Positions 42,851 through 52,299 of a stretch of DNA of 64,000 bases are shown piece by piece. The notes beneath the pieces were generated by a model, which was not told the DNA's origin, made no database searches, and was given only the letters and a program-made list of their open reading frames with translations. The stretch comes from an uncultured Alphaproteobacteria bacterium (lineage in GTDB: Bacteria > Pseudomonadota > Alphaproteobacteria > Rhizobiales > Aestuariivirgaceae): assembly GCA_945957365.1 (NCBI GenBank), contig CAMFKI010000010.1, positions 1-64,000 on the forward strand, given 5' to 3'. A program made the position numbers and the translations under genes. How positions within the stretch are numbered: the stretch's first letter is position 1; the number at the start of each line of letters is the position of its first letter.

Positions 42851-45800
42851 GGAATGTTCCCTGCGTTGCGGCGCCGGCGCCGAATGTGGTTGAAAGCTGC
42901 GCCACGCGCAGCGTGAAGACCGCGGCACCGGCGCCGAAATCGGACAGGATGTCGGCGGCGCGATAGAGGTAGCCCGCCTCCGTCACGCTCACGCTGCGGC
43001 AGACCTCGCTCGCCCGCATGATGTCGAGGCGATAGGCCTCGCTGTCCTCGCCCAGCGGCACCTCGCCCACGTCCCAGCTGTCGCCGCCCACGCGGCTGCG
43101 CCGGATCCAGCTCACCTGGATGTCGGAGCCGGTCCGCACCGCGCGCAGCCTCACCGGCGACAGGGGCCGCAGTCCCAGCATCGCGGTTCGCAGCGTCACG
43201 GAACTCTGTGCCGCGCCGAGGTCCATGTCGGCGGGCGTGAGCCGCCAGGTCTGCTCGAGCCCGGCCTGTGCCAGGCTGAGCGCGGGCTGCACCACCGCCT
43301 CGTCGAGCAGCACGAAGCGCTCGCCCGCCGGGCGCTGCAGCCGCATCTCGGGTGCGGAGCCCGATTGTCCGCGCAGCAGCAGCGACAGCCGCCAGGTCTG
43401 GGCATCGACCAGTTCGGCATTGGCGAACTGCACGATCTCCCAGCCGGTCAGGGCCGAGCCCACCGCCGCGAGGTTGCCGCCCTGGAGCAGCTCGTCGGGC
43501 CCGATCGAGAACACCGCCCCCGAGGTGAGCCGCACCAGCAGGGCGTTGCCGCGATCGAGGCAGTCGAGCGGGCCCGCCGCAAGGGGCGCCAGCAGTGCCC
43601 CCATCACGGCGGGCGTGTCGATCTCGCTGTCGAAGGCGAAGGCGCTGGCCCCGGTCTGGCGGTAGAGCGCAAGCGCGCCCGGCCATGGCACCGCACTGGC
43701 CGCCACCCAGGGCGATTGCGGCGCGGCGGTCGTCTCCACCAGCGGCAGGTCCATCACCTGCACCGCAGGCGGACCATAGATCACCGCCGTGTCGGCCGCC
43801 TCGCCGCGGGCCGGGGCATCGGCGGGCTGCTGCACGGCGGCGTCGAAGCTCCGTGCTCGGACCTTGCGCAGCGCGCCGTCGCTCACCTCCTCGATGCGCA
43901 TCTGGCATCTGCCGCTTCCGAGATCGAGCGCCAGCACGTCGCCGGGCTCCAGCGCAAGCGCCGAGGGCGGCAACGCCAGTTCGGCGCTCTCGCGCCCGGC
44001 CCAGGCCTCCTGCAGCACCACCTGCGCCCGCTTCAGCGCCTGTTCCTGCGCCACCGCGGCAGGAAGCTCGATCAGCCCGTCATGCTTCACCGAGCCGCCC
44101 TCCTGCTTGGCTTCCGCCACCGCCAGGCGATAGTCGAGGCTGGCCTCGACGTAGGACAGCTTGATGGTCTGCGGCAGCTCGCTCTCCTGGGCGCGGGTGA
44201 TGCGGTAGAGCGGCGCCTCGGCTGAGGCCTCGGCCAGCTCATCGCGCGACATGGCGACGACATCCGCCTGGCCGCGCATGAACACGCGCAGCCGCCCGCC
44301 GCTTTCCACCGCATCGATGCCCATCGCCGTCATCAGCGCGTCCAGCGCGTCGCGGCCCGACATGACGCGGTCGATGAGAAAGCCCGCCACCAGCCCCTCG
44401 ACGCCCGCAACATCGACGTCAGTCAGGCCATAGCCCGCCATCACCTCGGCCACCAGGGGGCCCAGCGGCAGCAGTCCGGCGCGCCCGTTCAGCCAGTGGC
44501 CGCGGGCATGGTTCACCGCGTCGGACCACAGATCGTCGCGCGCCGGAAACTGCGGATAGGGCCGCGCGTCCCAGCACCACAGGAAGATGCGACCCGCATC
44601 GACCATGCGCAGCCCCGTCACCTGCGACACCGGATTGTGCGCCGGGTCGGACCAGTGGTCGTCGAGCGCCGCGAGGTGGCGCGCCTGCATCAGGTCGTCG
44701 CGCGCACCACCCGAAAACGGCGGCAGGCGCGACTCGGAGGACTTCGCATCGATGAAGGCATTGGGCTCGTTCGACCCCTTGTCGACCGCGGCGCAGCCCG
44801 CCTCGGTGAACCAGAACGGCTTCGACTGCGGCACGAAGCCCGTCGCCGCGGCGGTTTCGATCCCGCCCGGCCGGTCATAGTGGCGGTTCGCCCACCAGCC
44901 GAAGAGATCCTTGCGGCGGAACACCCAGGGCTTGCCATAGGCGCCGTCGGTGATCGTCGTGCGCGCCTGCGCAAGGCGGTCGCCATCATTGCGGTAGTAC
45001 CAGTCGTAACCCTCGCCGCCCGCGATGTTGGCCTTGAGGTATCCCATGTCATAGACCGAGCGCCATCCCGCCAGACGGTCCAAATGCTGGTCCCCGTCGC
45101 GCCAGTCGGCGAGCGGCATGTAGTTGTCGATGCCGATGAACCCCACCTCGGGCGCGGCCCACAGGGGATCGAGGTGGAAGAACACGTCGCCGGTGCCGTC
45201 CTGCGGCTGGTGGCCGGCATATTCCGTCCAGTCGGCGCCATAGGAGACGAGCGCACCGGGCAGGATCGCCTTCACCTCGCGGGCCAGCGCGCGCAGCACC
45301 GCGACGAAGGGAAACTGGTTGGCCTCGCGGCGCAGCGTGGTGAGGCCCACGAGCTCGCTGCCGATGAGGAAGGCATCGACGCCCCCCGCCAGGGCGCAGA
45401 GCGTCGCATAATGCAGGATCATGCGGCGGAAGCTCCATTCGGCCGGCCCCGCATAATTCACCGTCGTTCCCGACGCGCTGAAGTGCTGGGCCTGGGCGCT
45501 GCCCGCGAAGGCGGCGATCTCGGCCGCACAGGCGGCGCTCTTGTCGGGCGATCCCGCGCGGCCCGGCGCCACCGAACAGGTGATGCGCCCGCGCCACGGA
45601 TAGGCCGCCTGCTCCACCCCGCCATAGGGATCGGGCATGCCGTTGCCGGGCGCGATGTCCATGGCGACGAAGGGATGGAACATCACCTTGAGGCCGCGCG
45701 CCCGCAGCTCCCCAATGGCGCGGATGACGGAAGCGTCGGAGGGTGTTCCGCCATAGGCCGGCCCGCCATCGTGCAGGCTCACCACATGCGCGCCATCCCG

Positions 45801-46724
45801 CCCGATGCCACCCGCCCTCCAGGCCTCGGGTGAGGTCTCCTTCACCGCCGTCTCGACGCCGGGCCTCAGTTCGCACTGGCCGCAGCGCATGTCGCTGCCG
45901 AACCACGTCACCACCAGCGCGGCGGCACCCATGTTGCGGCAGGTCGCCGTCAGCTGCTCCATCGACGCGGTGAAATCGCTGCGCTCGGCGGAGGCATGGG
46001 CGTTCTCCGACAGCGTCACGCCGTCGCCCCCGGAGCGGGTGACGATCGCGGTGTCGTAGCCGAACTCGGTCGAGCCGGGGATGATGCTCACCGCCCGCAC
46101 ATGGGACTCGACACCGCCACCGCCGCGGAACACCTCGAAGGAGAGCTGCGGCAGCCGGTTGCCGAAATTCTTCAGCGGCATCTGCTCGAACACCACATAG
46201 GCGAGCCCGCGATAGGCCGGGGTGTTGCCCGCGCCCTCCACGGCGCTGATCAGGCTGTCGGCCGCCTGCGCCTCGCTTCCGGTGTAGAGCCGCGCCGTGA
46301 CGCTGCTCATGTCGAACTCCTTGCCGTCCGCCCACACCCGGCCGATGCGGTCGATCTCGCCCTCGCACAGCGCCACGGCGAAATTGGCGAAATAGCTGTA
46401 GGTCTTCACCTTGCCGCCGGAGCCGCCGCCGCCCTTGCTGCCGCCGTCGGTCTTCTTCTTCTCGATCAGGTCGGTGGCCCAGATCACCTGGCCCGCCACC
46501 CGCATGCGCCCCCACAGGCGCGGAATGGGTGCGCCCTCGGAGGAGGCCATCACGCGCAGGTCGGAGAGCCGTGCGCCCTTCGTCACCTTGCCGCCGCCGA
46601 ACAGCTTCTCGTCGATGAAGCTTCCGGCCACCGCTCCCAGGGCGCGCCCGATCACGCCGCCGAGCGGCCCGCCCAGCAGCGTGCCCAGTCCCGCACCCGC
46701 GGCCTGCAGAACGACTGTCGCCAT
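42843..46724 (-). CDS. GTA gp15: tail tip / host specificity protein with TIM-barrel-like domain
   Basis: 1293 residues from ATG 46724, with a strong GGGAGG ribosome site. The N-terminal helix-rich part (TVVLQAAGAGLGTLLGGPLGGVIG) precedes a phage tip-attachment fold (GAPIPRLWGRMRVAGQVIWAT). The GTA TIM-barrel-like domain (about 430-740; WTEYAGHQPQDGTGDVFFHLDP, DYMPLADWRDGDQHLD-like region) and a C-terminal region of repeated beta modules follow. It forms the megatron at the end of the GTA tail, which meets the recipient surface and wall. Largest gene of the cluster. Confidence 0.92.
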   Translation of the reverse strand: MATVVLQAAGAGLGTLLGGPLGGVIGRALGAVAGSFIDEKLFGGGKVTKGARLSDLRVMASSEGAPIPRLWGRMRVAGQVIWATDLIEKKKTDGGSKGGGGSGGKVKTYSYFANFAVALCEGEIDRIGRVWADGKEFDMSSVTARLYTGSEAQAADSLISAVEGAGNTPAYRGLAYVVFEQMPLKNFGNRLPQLSFEVFRGGGGVESHVRAVSIIPGSTEFGYDTAIVTRSGGDGVTLSENAHASAERSDFTASMEQLTATCRNMGAAALVVTWFGSDMRCGQCELRPGVETAVKETSPEAWRAGGIGRDGAHVVSLHDGGPAYGGTPSDASVIRAIGELRARGLKVMFHPFVAMDIAPGNGMPDPYGGVEQAAYPWRGRITCSVAPGRAGSPDKSAACAAEIAAFAGSAQAQHFSASGTTVNYAGPAEWSFRRMILHYATLCALAGGVDAFLIGSELVGLTTLRREANQFPFVAVLRALAREVKAILPGALVSYGADWTEYAGHQPQDGTGDVFFHLDPLWAAPEVGFIGIDNYMPLADWRDGDQHLDRLAGWRSVYDMGYLKANIAGGEGYDWYYRNDGDRLAQARTTITDGAYGKPWVFRRKDLFGWWANRHYDRPGGIETAAATGFVPQSKPFWFTEAGCAAVDKGSNEPNAFIDAKSSESRLPPFSGGARDDLMQARHLAALDDHWSDPAHNPVSQVTGLRMVDAGRIFLWCWDARPYPQFPARDDLWSDAVNHARGHWLNGRAGLLPLGPLVAEVMAGYGLTDVDVAGVEGLVAGFLIDRVMSGRDALDALMTAMGIDAVESGGRLRVFMRGQADVVAMSRDELAEASAEAPLYRITRAQESELPQTIKLSYVEASLDYRLAVAEAKQEGGSVKHDGLIELPAAVAQEQALKRAQVVLQEAWAGRESAELALPPSALALEPGDVLALDLGSGRCQMRIEEVSDGALRKVRARSFDAAVQQPADAPARGEAADTAVIYGPPAVQVMDLPLVETTAAPQSPWVAASAVPWPGALALYRQTGASAFAFDSEIDTPAVMGALLAPLAAGPLDCLDRGNALLVRLTSGAVFSIGPDELLQGGNLAAVGSALTGWEIVQFANAELVDAQTWRLSLLLRGQSGSAPEMRLQRPAGERFVLLDEAVVQPALSLAQAGLEQTWRLTPADMDLGAAQSSVTLRTAMLGLRPLSPVRLRAVRTGSDIQVSWIRRSRVGGDSWDVGEVPLGEDSEAYRLDIMRASEVCRSVSVTEAGYLYRAADILSDFGAGAAVFTLRVAQLSTTFGAGAATQGTFHV

Positions 46725-47155
46725 CACAGACCTCCCGGAAAGCGGAACACGAAGGCGAGGTGCCGCAGCCACCAGCCCGACAGCGCGACCTCGGTCACCG
46801 CCGCCTGCTCCTGGGCATGCACCATGGCCGTGGCGGAGACCGCGATCCCGGCATGCTTCGCCGGCAGCTGTGCGCGCCAGCGGAACAGCAGCACGTCGCC
46901 GGCGCGGTAGTCATCCAGCGCAATGCGCAGCAGGTGGCGGCCCGCCGCCTCGGCCATGGCTTCGACACCGCCGAACTCGGCCCAGCCCGCCGCATAGGCG
47001 GGCGGCACTTCGGGTTCGGCCCCCATCACCTCGCGCCACACGCCGCGCACCAGGCCGAGGCAATCGGTGCCGACGTTGCGGAGGCTCGCCTGGTGCAGAT
47101 AGGGCGTGCCGATCCAGCCACGCGCCGCGGTCACGATCTCATCCGCGCGCGCCAT
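46724..47155 (-). CDS. GTA gp14: NlpC/P60-type cell wall peptidase
   Basis: 143 residues from ATG 47155. GWIGTPYLHQASLRNVGTDCLGLVRGVWRE carries the catalytic Cys (DCLGL), and PAKHAGIAV carries the catalytic His. A tail-associated peptidoglycan peptidase that helps DNA entry through the recipient wall. It starts on the last base of gp13 and ends on the first base of gp15. Confidence 0.92.
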   Translation of the reverse strand: MARADEIVTAARGWIGTPYLHQASLRNVGTDCLGLVRGVWREVMGAEPEVPPAYAAGWAEFGGVEAMAEAAGRHLLRIALDDYRAGDVLLFRWRAQLPAKHAGIAVSATAMVHAQEQAAVTEVALSGWWLRHLAFVFRFPGGL

Positions 47156-48036
47156 CAGCCCTTGCCCTTCGTCTTCTTCTGCTTCACCGCGTAACTCATC
47201 ACGAAGTCGTCTCCCGGCATGTGCGGAAAGCCGCGAAAGCGCGCCGCATTGTTGAACTTGGCGCGGCAGGTGGCGAACTGCCGGTCGCAGCCGGCGCGCA
47301 GCACCATGCGGTCGCCCCTTGCCGCATCGAAGGCCAGCGGCTGCCACAGCTCGATCGCGGCCCCGGACCCCGCCATGCGGTGAAACTTGATCTCGCCGCC
47401 CCTTCCGGCATTGGCCCCGCTCAGGAAGGTGAAGGTGCCGCGCGCGAAGAAGCCCGCGGCGAAGCGCTCTGCCCCGCTCACCTCGAGCCGGCGCAGCGCG
47501 CTGCAGGAATTGACCGCCACCTCGGCGCTGAAACTGGGGCTCGCCAGGTCGACACCGCAGCGCGGATCGCCCAGCAGCGCATCGCAGCCATACTGGTAAA
47601 GGCGTCCCGCCGGCTGGTTCAGCACGTCCGTGAGGCCACGCAGTTCGGCGGTGAAGAAGCCGCGCCCGCGCGTCACCTCGCCGATGCTGCCGCGCTTCAG
47701 CAGCACGCGCTGGGTGGCGTCCTGCCAGTTGACGCGCCACAGCTCCACCACCGCGGCGTCGAAGTCGCCGGCCTTGAGCCGTGCTTCGCTCAGCCGGTCG
47801 GACGACAGCGCGCCCGACGCCTCGAGATTGTCGACGGCCAGCCCCAGCGCCGAGTCGATCTCGGTCGCCGCGAAGCCGGTCTCGGCATCATAGGTCGTGC
47901 CGTCGAAGCTGACCGGCAGGTCGTGGTCGGTGAAGCCCATCACCTCGCCGCTCCGCAGCGCGACGCGCCAGCAGTGGCACAGCGTCGTGGCGCCGCCGGC
48001 AAGATGCGCGGCCAGCCCGTCGGGAAGCTGCCTCAT
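47155..48036 (-). CDS. GTA gp13: DUF2163/BR0599-type tail protein
   Basis: 293 residues. LCHCWRVALRSGEVMGFTDHDLPVSFDG and the C-terminal LRAGCDRQFATCRAKFNNAARFRGFPHMPGDD, with clustered Cys residues, are the hallmarks of this GTA/phage family. In the RcGTA structure this protein forms a hub with an iron-sulfur cluster coordinated by such cysteines, to the best of my knowledge. Overlaps gp12 by four bases. Confidence 0.92.
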   Translation of the reverse strand: MRQLPDGLAAHLAGGATTLCHCWRVALRSGEVMGFTDHDLPVSFDGTTYDAETGFAATEIDSALGLAVDNLEASGALSSDRLSEARLKAGDFDAAVVELWRVNWQDATQRVLLKRGSIGEVTRGRGFFTAELRGLTDVLNQPAGRLYQYGCDALLGDPRCGVDLASPSFSAEVAVNSCSALRRLEVSGAERFAAGFFARGTFTFLSGANAGRGGEIKFHRMAGSGAAIELWQPLAFDAARGDRMVLRAGCDRQFATCRAKFNNAARFRGFPHMPGDDFVMSYAVKQKKTKGKG

Positions 48037-48656
48037 TGCCGGATCTCCACGATCGGAATGTCGGGAATGTCGCCGCCCGCGAACTGCGTCAGGTTGATGC
48101 GCAGCTCGTCGCTGTCGAAGCGCACCGGCACGTCGAAGCAGAAGCCCGCCGTCACCGCTGCGCCCGCACCAGGGGCGGCGGCGAGCGTCACCACGCCCGA
48201 CAGCGCATCGAGGCCGAAGCCCGTCACCTCCTGCCCGCCCACCGCCACGCGCAGGCTGCCGGCCACCGGCTTGGTGATGGTGCGCAGATAGTCGCGCAGC
48301 CCCGAGCCATAGCGCTTCACCAGCTGGAAGCGCGTCGTCGCGCCATCGCCCGTGCCGATCGGCTGGTCGAGCGGCGACACGGTGGCGCCCGGCGCGCAGG
48401 ACTTGAAGTCGATGTGGTCCTTCCAGCGGAAGCCGTGCAGCCGCCCGCGCCGCTCCTCGAAGAAGGCGACGACGAGGTTGATGTCGTCGAGCGATTTCAC
48501 CCCGAAGCCGGCGTTGTAGCGCCGCCGCGAGTCGGCCCAGCGGCTGTTGCGCTCCTCGGCACCCGAGCCCGTCACCACGATCTCGGTGCGGCGCTCCGGC
48601 CCGCCCGAACTGCCGCGCGAGATCTGCGGCGGAAAGCGCACGTCATCGAAGCTCAT
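48033..48656 (-). CDS. GTA gp12: DUF2460 distal tail protein
   Basis: 207 residues. FDDVRFPPQISRGSSGGPERRTEIV, SRRRYNAGFGVKSLDDINLVVAFFEERRGRLHGFRWKDHIDFKSC is diagnostic for the DUF2460 family, the distal tail ring protein between tail tube and hub. It starts one base after the gp11 stop, in the tight gp10-to-gp15 run. Confidence 0.94.
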   Translation of the reverse strand: MSFDDVRFPPQISRGSSGGPERRTEIVVTGSGAEERNSRWADSRRRYNAGFGVKSLDDINLVVAFFEERRGRLHGFRWKDHIDFKSCAPGATVSPLDQPIGTGDGATTRFQLVKRYGSGLRDYLRTITKPVAGSLRVAVGGQEVTGFGLDALSGVVTLAAAPGAGAAVTAGFCFDVPVRFDSDELRINLTQFAGGDIPDIPIVEIRQ

Positions 48657-48657
48657 G

Positions 48658-49206
48658 TCACAGGTTCCTCTGCCCGCGCGCCACGGCCCGCGCGATCATC
48701 GCCGAGACCTGCGACTGCGAGCGCTGGAAGCCCTGCGCATCGGGGGTGGCGATATTCACCGTCACGCTCACCCCGCCGCCGCCGCGCACGCCGAGCTTGC
48801 CCTCGGCATCCCGCGCCAGCGGCATGATCGCCTCGGGGCCCGCCTCGCCCATCAGCCCGGTGCCGCCGCGCATCGCGAACAGCGTGGGCGAATTGACGAT
48901 GCCGCCCTCGGCGAAGGGGATCACCCTGCCCCCGGAGAAGGCGTTGCCCGCCGCATTGCCGAGGAGCCCGCCGGTCAGCCCGCCGAGCATGGCGCCGATG
49001 GGCTTCAGCGCCGCCGACAGCGCCATGCGGGCGAGCGACAGGGCAAGGCCCTTCAGCACGTCGGACAGGTTCTTGCCCTGGCTCGCCGCGCTGGCGAAGG
49101 CCGTCACCATGCGGCTTCCCACGCTCTCGGCGAGCTTGTCGATATCCTGCAGCTGGCCCTTCAGCACATCGGCCTGGCCGCTCATCTGGTCGAGATTGTC
49201 GGTCAT
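48658..49206 (-). CDS. GTA gp11: tail tape measure protein
   Basis: 182 residues. An N-terminal helix (LDQMSGQADVLKGQLQDIDKLAES), a central hydrophobic helix region (LKGLALSLARMALSAALKPIGAMLGGLTGGLLG), and a C-terminal part with FAEGGIVNSPTLFAMRGGTGLMGEAGPEAIMPL, a common end of lambda-type tape measures. The short length matches the short GTA tail. Its ATG overlaps the stop of the 59-codon chaperone gene. Confidence 0.9.
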   Translation of the reverse strand: MTDNLDQMSGQADVLKGQLQDIDKLAESVGSRMVTAFASAASQGKNLSDVLKGLALSLARMALSAALKPIGAMLGGLTGGLLGNAAGNAFSGGRVIPFAEGGIVNSPTLFAMRGGTGLMGEAGPEAIMPLARDAEGKLGVRGGGGVSVTVNIATPDAQGFQRSQSQVSAMIARAVARGQRNL

Positions 49207-49382
49207 GTCTCATCCGGAAATTGTTCGAGGAGCCGTTCGAGGACGCCGCGCGGCAGCGCAGCGTCCGTTGATCGTGGAAACGCCGCCGCGATCTCGCGCG
49301 GCGTCGCCGCCCAGAAATCGCGCGGGCTGAGCCTGAGCGTGCCGAGGCCCATGGCCATCATCTGCGCCCAGGGAAACTTCAT
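49203..49382 (-). CDS. GTA gp10.1: small tail assembly chaperone
   Basis: 59 residues, MKFPWAQMMAMGLGTLRLSP then RDFWAATPREIAAAFP, matching the RcGTA gp10.1-type protein in which FW and a short helical pair are conserved. It overlaps gp10 upstream (49379-49382) and the tape measure start downstream (49203-49206) by four bases each. This coupling and its place match tail assembly chaperones made just before the tape measure. It is too short for most gene callers. Confidence 0.85.
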   Translation of the reverse strand: MKFPWAQMMAMGLGTLRLSPRDFWAATPREIAAAFPRSTDAALPRGVLERLLEQFPDET

Positions 49383-49693
49383 GCCTCACCCGCGAAGGTG
49401 GCGCGCAGCAGCCGCACCACGATCGACAGGAAGCCCTGCGCGCCGCCCGCCGCCGTCATGCCCGCGACCTCCTCGTCGCTCACGGCATTGCCGCCGCCGC
49501 GCAGCCCCGCGCCGATGACGCGGATCGCGTCGCTGGCGCCGATCTTCCCCGCCTCGAAGCGCTGTGCGATGGCGATCAGGTCCTCACCGCCATAGCCATG
49601 CTCGAGTTCCGCCAGGGCGCCCAGCGTCAGGCACAGCACGTAGCGGCGGCCCGAGAGTTCGGCCTCGATTTCGCCCCGGTGTGCGTTGGCCAT
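49379..49693 (-). CDS. GTA gp10: tail tube-associated chaperone
   Basis: 104 residues: ANAHRGEIEAELSGRRYVLCLTLGALAELEHGYGGEDLIAIAQRF, then IRVIGAGLRGGG. This is the GTA-gp10 family (phage tail assembly chaperone type). One base separates it from gp9. Confidence 0.92.
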   Translation of the reverse strand: MANAHRGEIEAELSGRRYVLCLTLGALAELEHGYGGEDLIAIAQRFEAGKIGASDAIRVIGAGLRGGGNAVSDEEVAGMTAAGGAQGFLSIVVRLLRATFAGEA

Positions 49694-49694
49694 G

Positions 49695-50108
49695 TCACAC
49701 CGCCGCGAAGCTGATTTCGCCGGCCGATTCGAGCGCCAGGTCGAAGGTCACCTCGGCGTCGTGGCGGCCGGCGAACTCCAGGCTGGCGATCTGGAACGGC
49801 CCCGTCAGCGTGCCGAAGTCCGGCACCACGACCTGCCAGCTGCGGATCGTTCCGCCGAAGAAGATCGTGCGGATCGCCGCGTCCGAGGTCGCATCCTTGA
49901 AGATGCCGGAACCCCTGATCGAAGCGGACTTGATCCCGGCCCCGGCCAACAGCTCGCGCCATTGCCCCGACGAGTCCTGGTTCGTCGCATCGACAGCCCC
50001 GGCATTGAAGCTGATCTGATTGCTGCGCAGCCCCGCCACCGTGGCGAAGCTGCCCGTCCCCGCCGCATCGAGCTTCAGCAGCAGGTCCCGCCCTTTCTGA
50101 GCACCCAT
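49695..50108 (-). CDS. GTA gp9: major tail tube protein
   Basis: 137 residues. GAQKGRDLLLKLDAAGTGSFATVAGLRSNQISFNAGAVDATNQDSSGQWRELLAG is the typical start of TP901-1-type major tail proteins as found in GTA clusters. It polymerises into the tail tube. It lies nine bases after gp8. Confidence 0.95.
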   Translation of the reverse strand: MGAQKGRDLLLKLDAAGTGSFATVAGLRSNQISFNAGAVDATNQDSSGQWRELLAGAGIKSASIRGSGIFKDATSDAAIRTIFFGGTIRSWQVVVPDFGTLTGPFQIASLEFAGRHDAEVTFDLALESAGEISFAAV

Positions 50109-50117
50109 CTTGTTCTC

Positions 50118-50519
50118 CTAGAGAGGTTCCGTCGCGGCGCGGAAGCGCAGCGACGCGCCGTAGTTCTGGCCGTTCTTCATCACGCTCCAGAACACCAGCT
50201 TGAGGTTCACCAGCCGTTGTCCGGGCACGGGGATGGCAGCGCCATCGAGCACCGCCTCCACCGCCGAGGAGATCTCCTGCGCCTGCCAGCGGCCGCGGCT
50301 GTTCGAACGCACCACCACCGACACGAAGTGTTCGAGGCCCGGTTCCGTCGCCGTGCTCCAGTCGCGCGTGTCGAGGGCGGTGAATTCGACGAAGGCCGGC
50401 GGCGCGCCGCGCGGCACCTCGTCGAAGACATAGGCGCCGCCCAGCAGCGCCGTCAGCGTGGCATCGGCCAGCAGCGCGCCGCGCATCGCCTCCTGCAGCG
50501 CCAGGCCCGCACTGCTCAC
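50118..50519 (-). CDS. GTA gp8: tail terminator (DUF3168)
   Basis: 133 residues from a GTG start at 50519, which overlaps the gp6 stop (GTGA). LALQEAMRGALLADATLTALLGG, YVFDEVPRGAPPAFVEFTALDTRDWST and HFVSVVVRSNSRGRWQAQEISSAVEAVLDG are diagnostic for DUF3168. It ends the tail tube and joins it to the head connector. The frame is open further up but is then only a shadow of gp6. Confidence 0.88.
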   Translation of the reverse strand: MSSAGLALQEAMRGALLADATLTALLGGAYVFDEVPRGAPPAFVEFTALDTRDWSTATEPGLEHFVSVVVRSNSRGRWQAQEISSAVEAVLDGAAIPVPGQRLVNLKLVFWSVMKNGQNYGASLRFRAATEPL

Positions 50520-51082
50520 AGCCGCACCATGCGGTAGGGATCGAGCAGTGCGCCGAGGCTCACCGGCAATCCACCGCCCGCTTCGTCGCCGCGCTGCGCA
50601 TAGAAATGCGCCACCAGCAGTTCCACCGCCTGGCGCAGCGGCTGCGCCACGTCGGCGGCAAGCTGGCCGAAGCCCGCCTGCAGCCGGATGCCGATGCCGT
50701 TCAGGGCGCGCCCCGGCGTGGGCCACAGCCGCGAACCGCGCAGCATCACCCGCGCCGGCCGCGACGCCGCGTCGACGAGGTAATGCGCCGGGTCGATCAC
50801 CGCCTTCTGGTCGTCGTCGCCGAACACGCCGATCTCCTCCACCGCGATGAGCGGCGCAACGGGAAGATCGATCACGCCGTCATCGGGCCAGGCGTCGCGC
50901 AGGCACAGCCAGTCCTGTGCGATCAGGCACAGCCCGGTGCGCGCCTCGACGACGCGCCGCGCCGCGGTGATGAGCGAGGCGAGCAGCTGGTCATCGTCGT
51001 TCCCCACGATGCGCAGCTGCGCCTTGGCCTCGGCGAGCGAGACGGGCTCGCTCGCCGGGGCCTGAACCAGGATCGCCGCCAT
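50516..51082 (-). CDS. GTA gp6: head-tail connector
   Basis: 188 residues from ATG 51082, which shares its A with the capsid stop. EPVSLAEAKAQLRIVGNDDDQLLASLITAARRVVEARTG and PLRQAVELLVAHFYAQRGDE are the gp6-like connector signature. It forms the ring under the portal. In RcGTA a separate gp7 (head-closure/adaptor) follows; here gp8 starts inside the gp6 stop codon, so gp7 is absent from this position. Confidence 0.9.
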   Translation of the reverse strand: MAAILVQAPASEPVSLAEAKAQLRIVGNDDDQLLASLITAARRVVEARTGLCLIAQDWLCLRDAWPDDGVIDLPVAPLIAVEEIGVFGDDDQKAVIDPAHYLVDAASRPARVMLRGSRLWPTPGRALNGIGIRLQAGFGQLAADVAQPLRQAVELLVAHFYAQRGDEAGGGLPVSLGALLDPYRMVRL

Positions 51083-52299
51083 CAGGTGAGACCGAACTTC
51101 ATCAGCTTGATCGCCTCGAAGTTCTGGATGCCGCCGCCCACCCGCTTCGTGGTGTAGAACAGCACATAGGGCTTCGCCGAATAGGGATCGCGCAGCACGC
51201 GCACCCCCACCCGGTCGACGATCAGGTATCCGCTGGCGAAATCGCCGAAGCCCAGCGCGAAGCTGTCGGTCGCCACGTCCGGCATCGGCTCGCATTCGGT
51301 GATGGGGAAGTTCATCAGCGTCGCCTTGCCGTCGGGCCGCGCGGCGGGCTCCCACAGGTAGTTGCCGTTCACGTCGCGGAACTTGCGGATCAGGCTCTGG
51401 GTGCGGCGGTTCATCACCCAGCTGGCGTTCTGGCGATAGCCGATCTTCAGCGCATAGATGAGGTCGATCAGCCGGTCCGAGGGGTTGGTGGCCGCGAAGC
51501 CGCCGGCGACACCGGTCGCCAGATAGGCGACATTGCCCCAGGTCCAGCTCGCATCGGCCACCTTGTTGTAGCCGAGGAAGCCCTTGGGCTTGTTCACGCC
51601 GTCGCCGTTGACGAAGGCGATCCCCTCCTGCTCGGCGAAGACCAGCTGCACCTCTTCCGCCAGCCACTGGTCGATGTTGACGATCGCGTCGTCGAGCAGC
51701 GTCTGCGTGGCCGACGGCATGGCATAGAGCTCCATCGCCGGAAACTGCAGCTCGGCCAGCGTGATCGAGCCGGTCTCGGGCCTCGCCTGGGTCTCGCCCA
51801 CCCAGCCGTTGGACAGGCCATTGGTCGAGAACGGCTTCTTGTAGAGTGCGGCCGAGATCTGGCGGATCGAGCCGATCGAACGCAGCGGCGAGATCGCATA
51901 GAGCCGGCGCCCGATCTCGTGCTCCACCTCGGGCGGCACCAGGTAACCGCCATCGGGCCCGGACCCCACCGACATCGCCTTGGCCTCGAGCGCGGACAGG
52001 CCCTGCGATTCACCCTTCCTCACATAGGCATCGAAGGCCTGCTTGTGCTCGCGCGCCACGGGCGCCTCCGCCGTCTCGCCCGAAAGCTGCGGCCGGCGCT
52101 GCTTCAGCGTCAGCTCGTCGAGCCTCGCCTTGGCCTCGTCCACCGCGCGGTTGATGCGGTCGACCTTCTCCGCGGTCACCACATCCGCCGACATGCGCTT
52201 CTCGATCTCGGCGAGGCGCTCGTCGTTGGCGTCCTTGAAGGCCTCGAAGGCCTGCATCATGTCGCCGAAGGCGACCTTGGTCTCCAGTCCGCTTTCCAT
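51082..52299 (-). CDS. GTA gp5: HK97-type major capsid protein
   Basis: 405 residues. An N-terminal coiled-coil delta domain (MMQAFEAFKDANDERLAEIEKRMSADVVTAEKVDRINRAVDEAKARLDELTLKQ) is probably removed by gp4. The HK97 fold then begins with GSGPDGGYLVPPEVEHEIGRRLYAISPLRSIG and includes the E-loop and A-domain. The start overlaps the protease stop by one base. Forms the small GTA head. Confidence 0.95.
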   Translation of the reverse strand: MESGLETKVAFGDMMQAFEAFKDANDERLAEIEKRMSADVVTAEKVDRINRAVDEAKARLDELTLKQRRPQLSGETAEAPVAREHKQAFDAYVRKGESQGLSALEAKAMSVGSGPDGGYLVPPEVEHEIGRRLYAISPLRSIGSIRQISAALYKKPFSTNGLSNGWVGETQARPETGSITLAELQFPAMELYAMPSATQTLLDDAIVNIDQWLAEEVQLVFAEQEGIAFVNGDGVNKPKGFLGYNKVADASWTWGNVAYLATGVAGGFAATNPSDRLIDLIYALKIGYRQNASWVMNRRTQSLIRKFRDVNGNYLWEPAARPDGKATLMNFPITECEPMPDVATDSFALGFGDFASGYLIVDRVGVRVLRDPYSAKPYVLFYTTKRVGGGIQNFEAIKLMKFGLT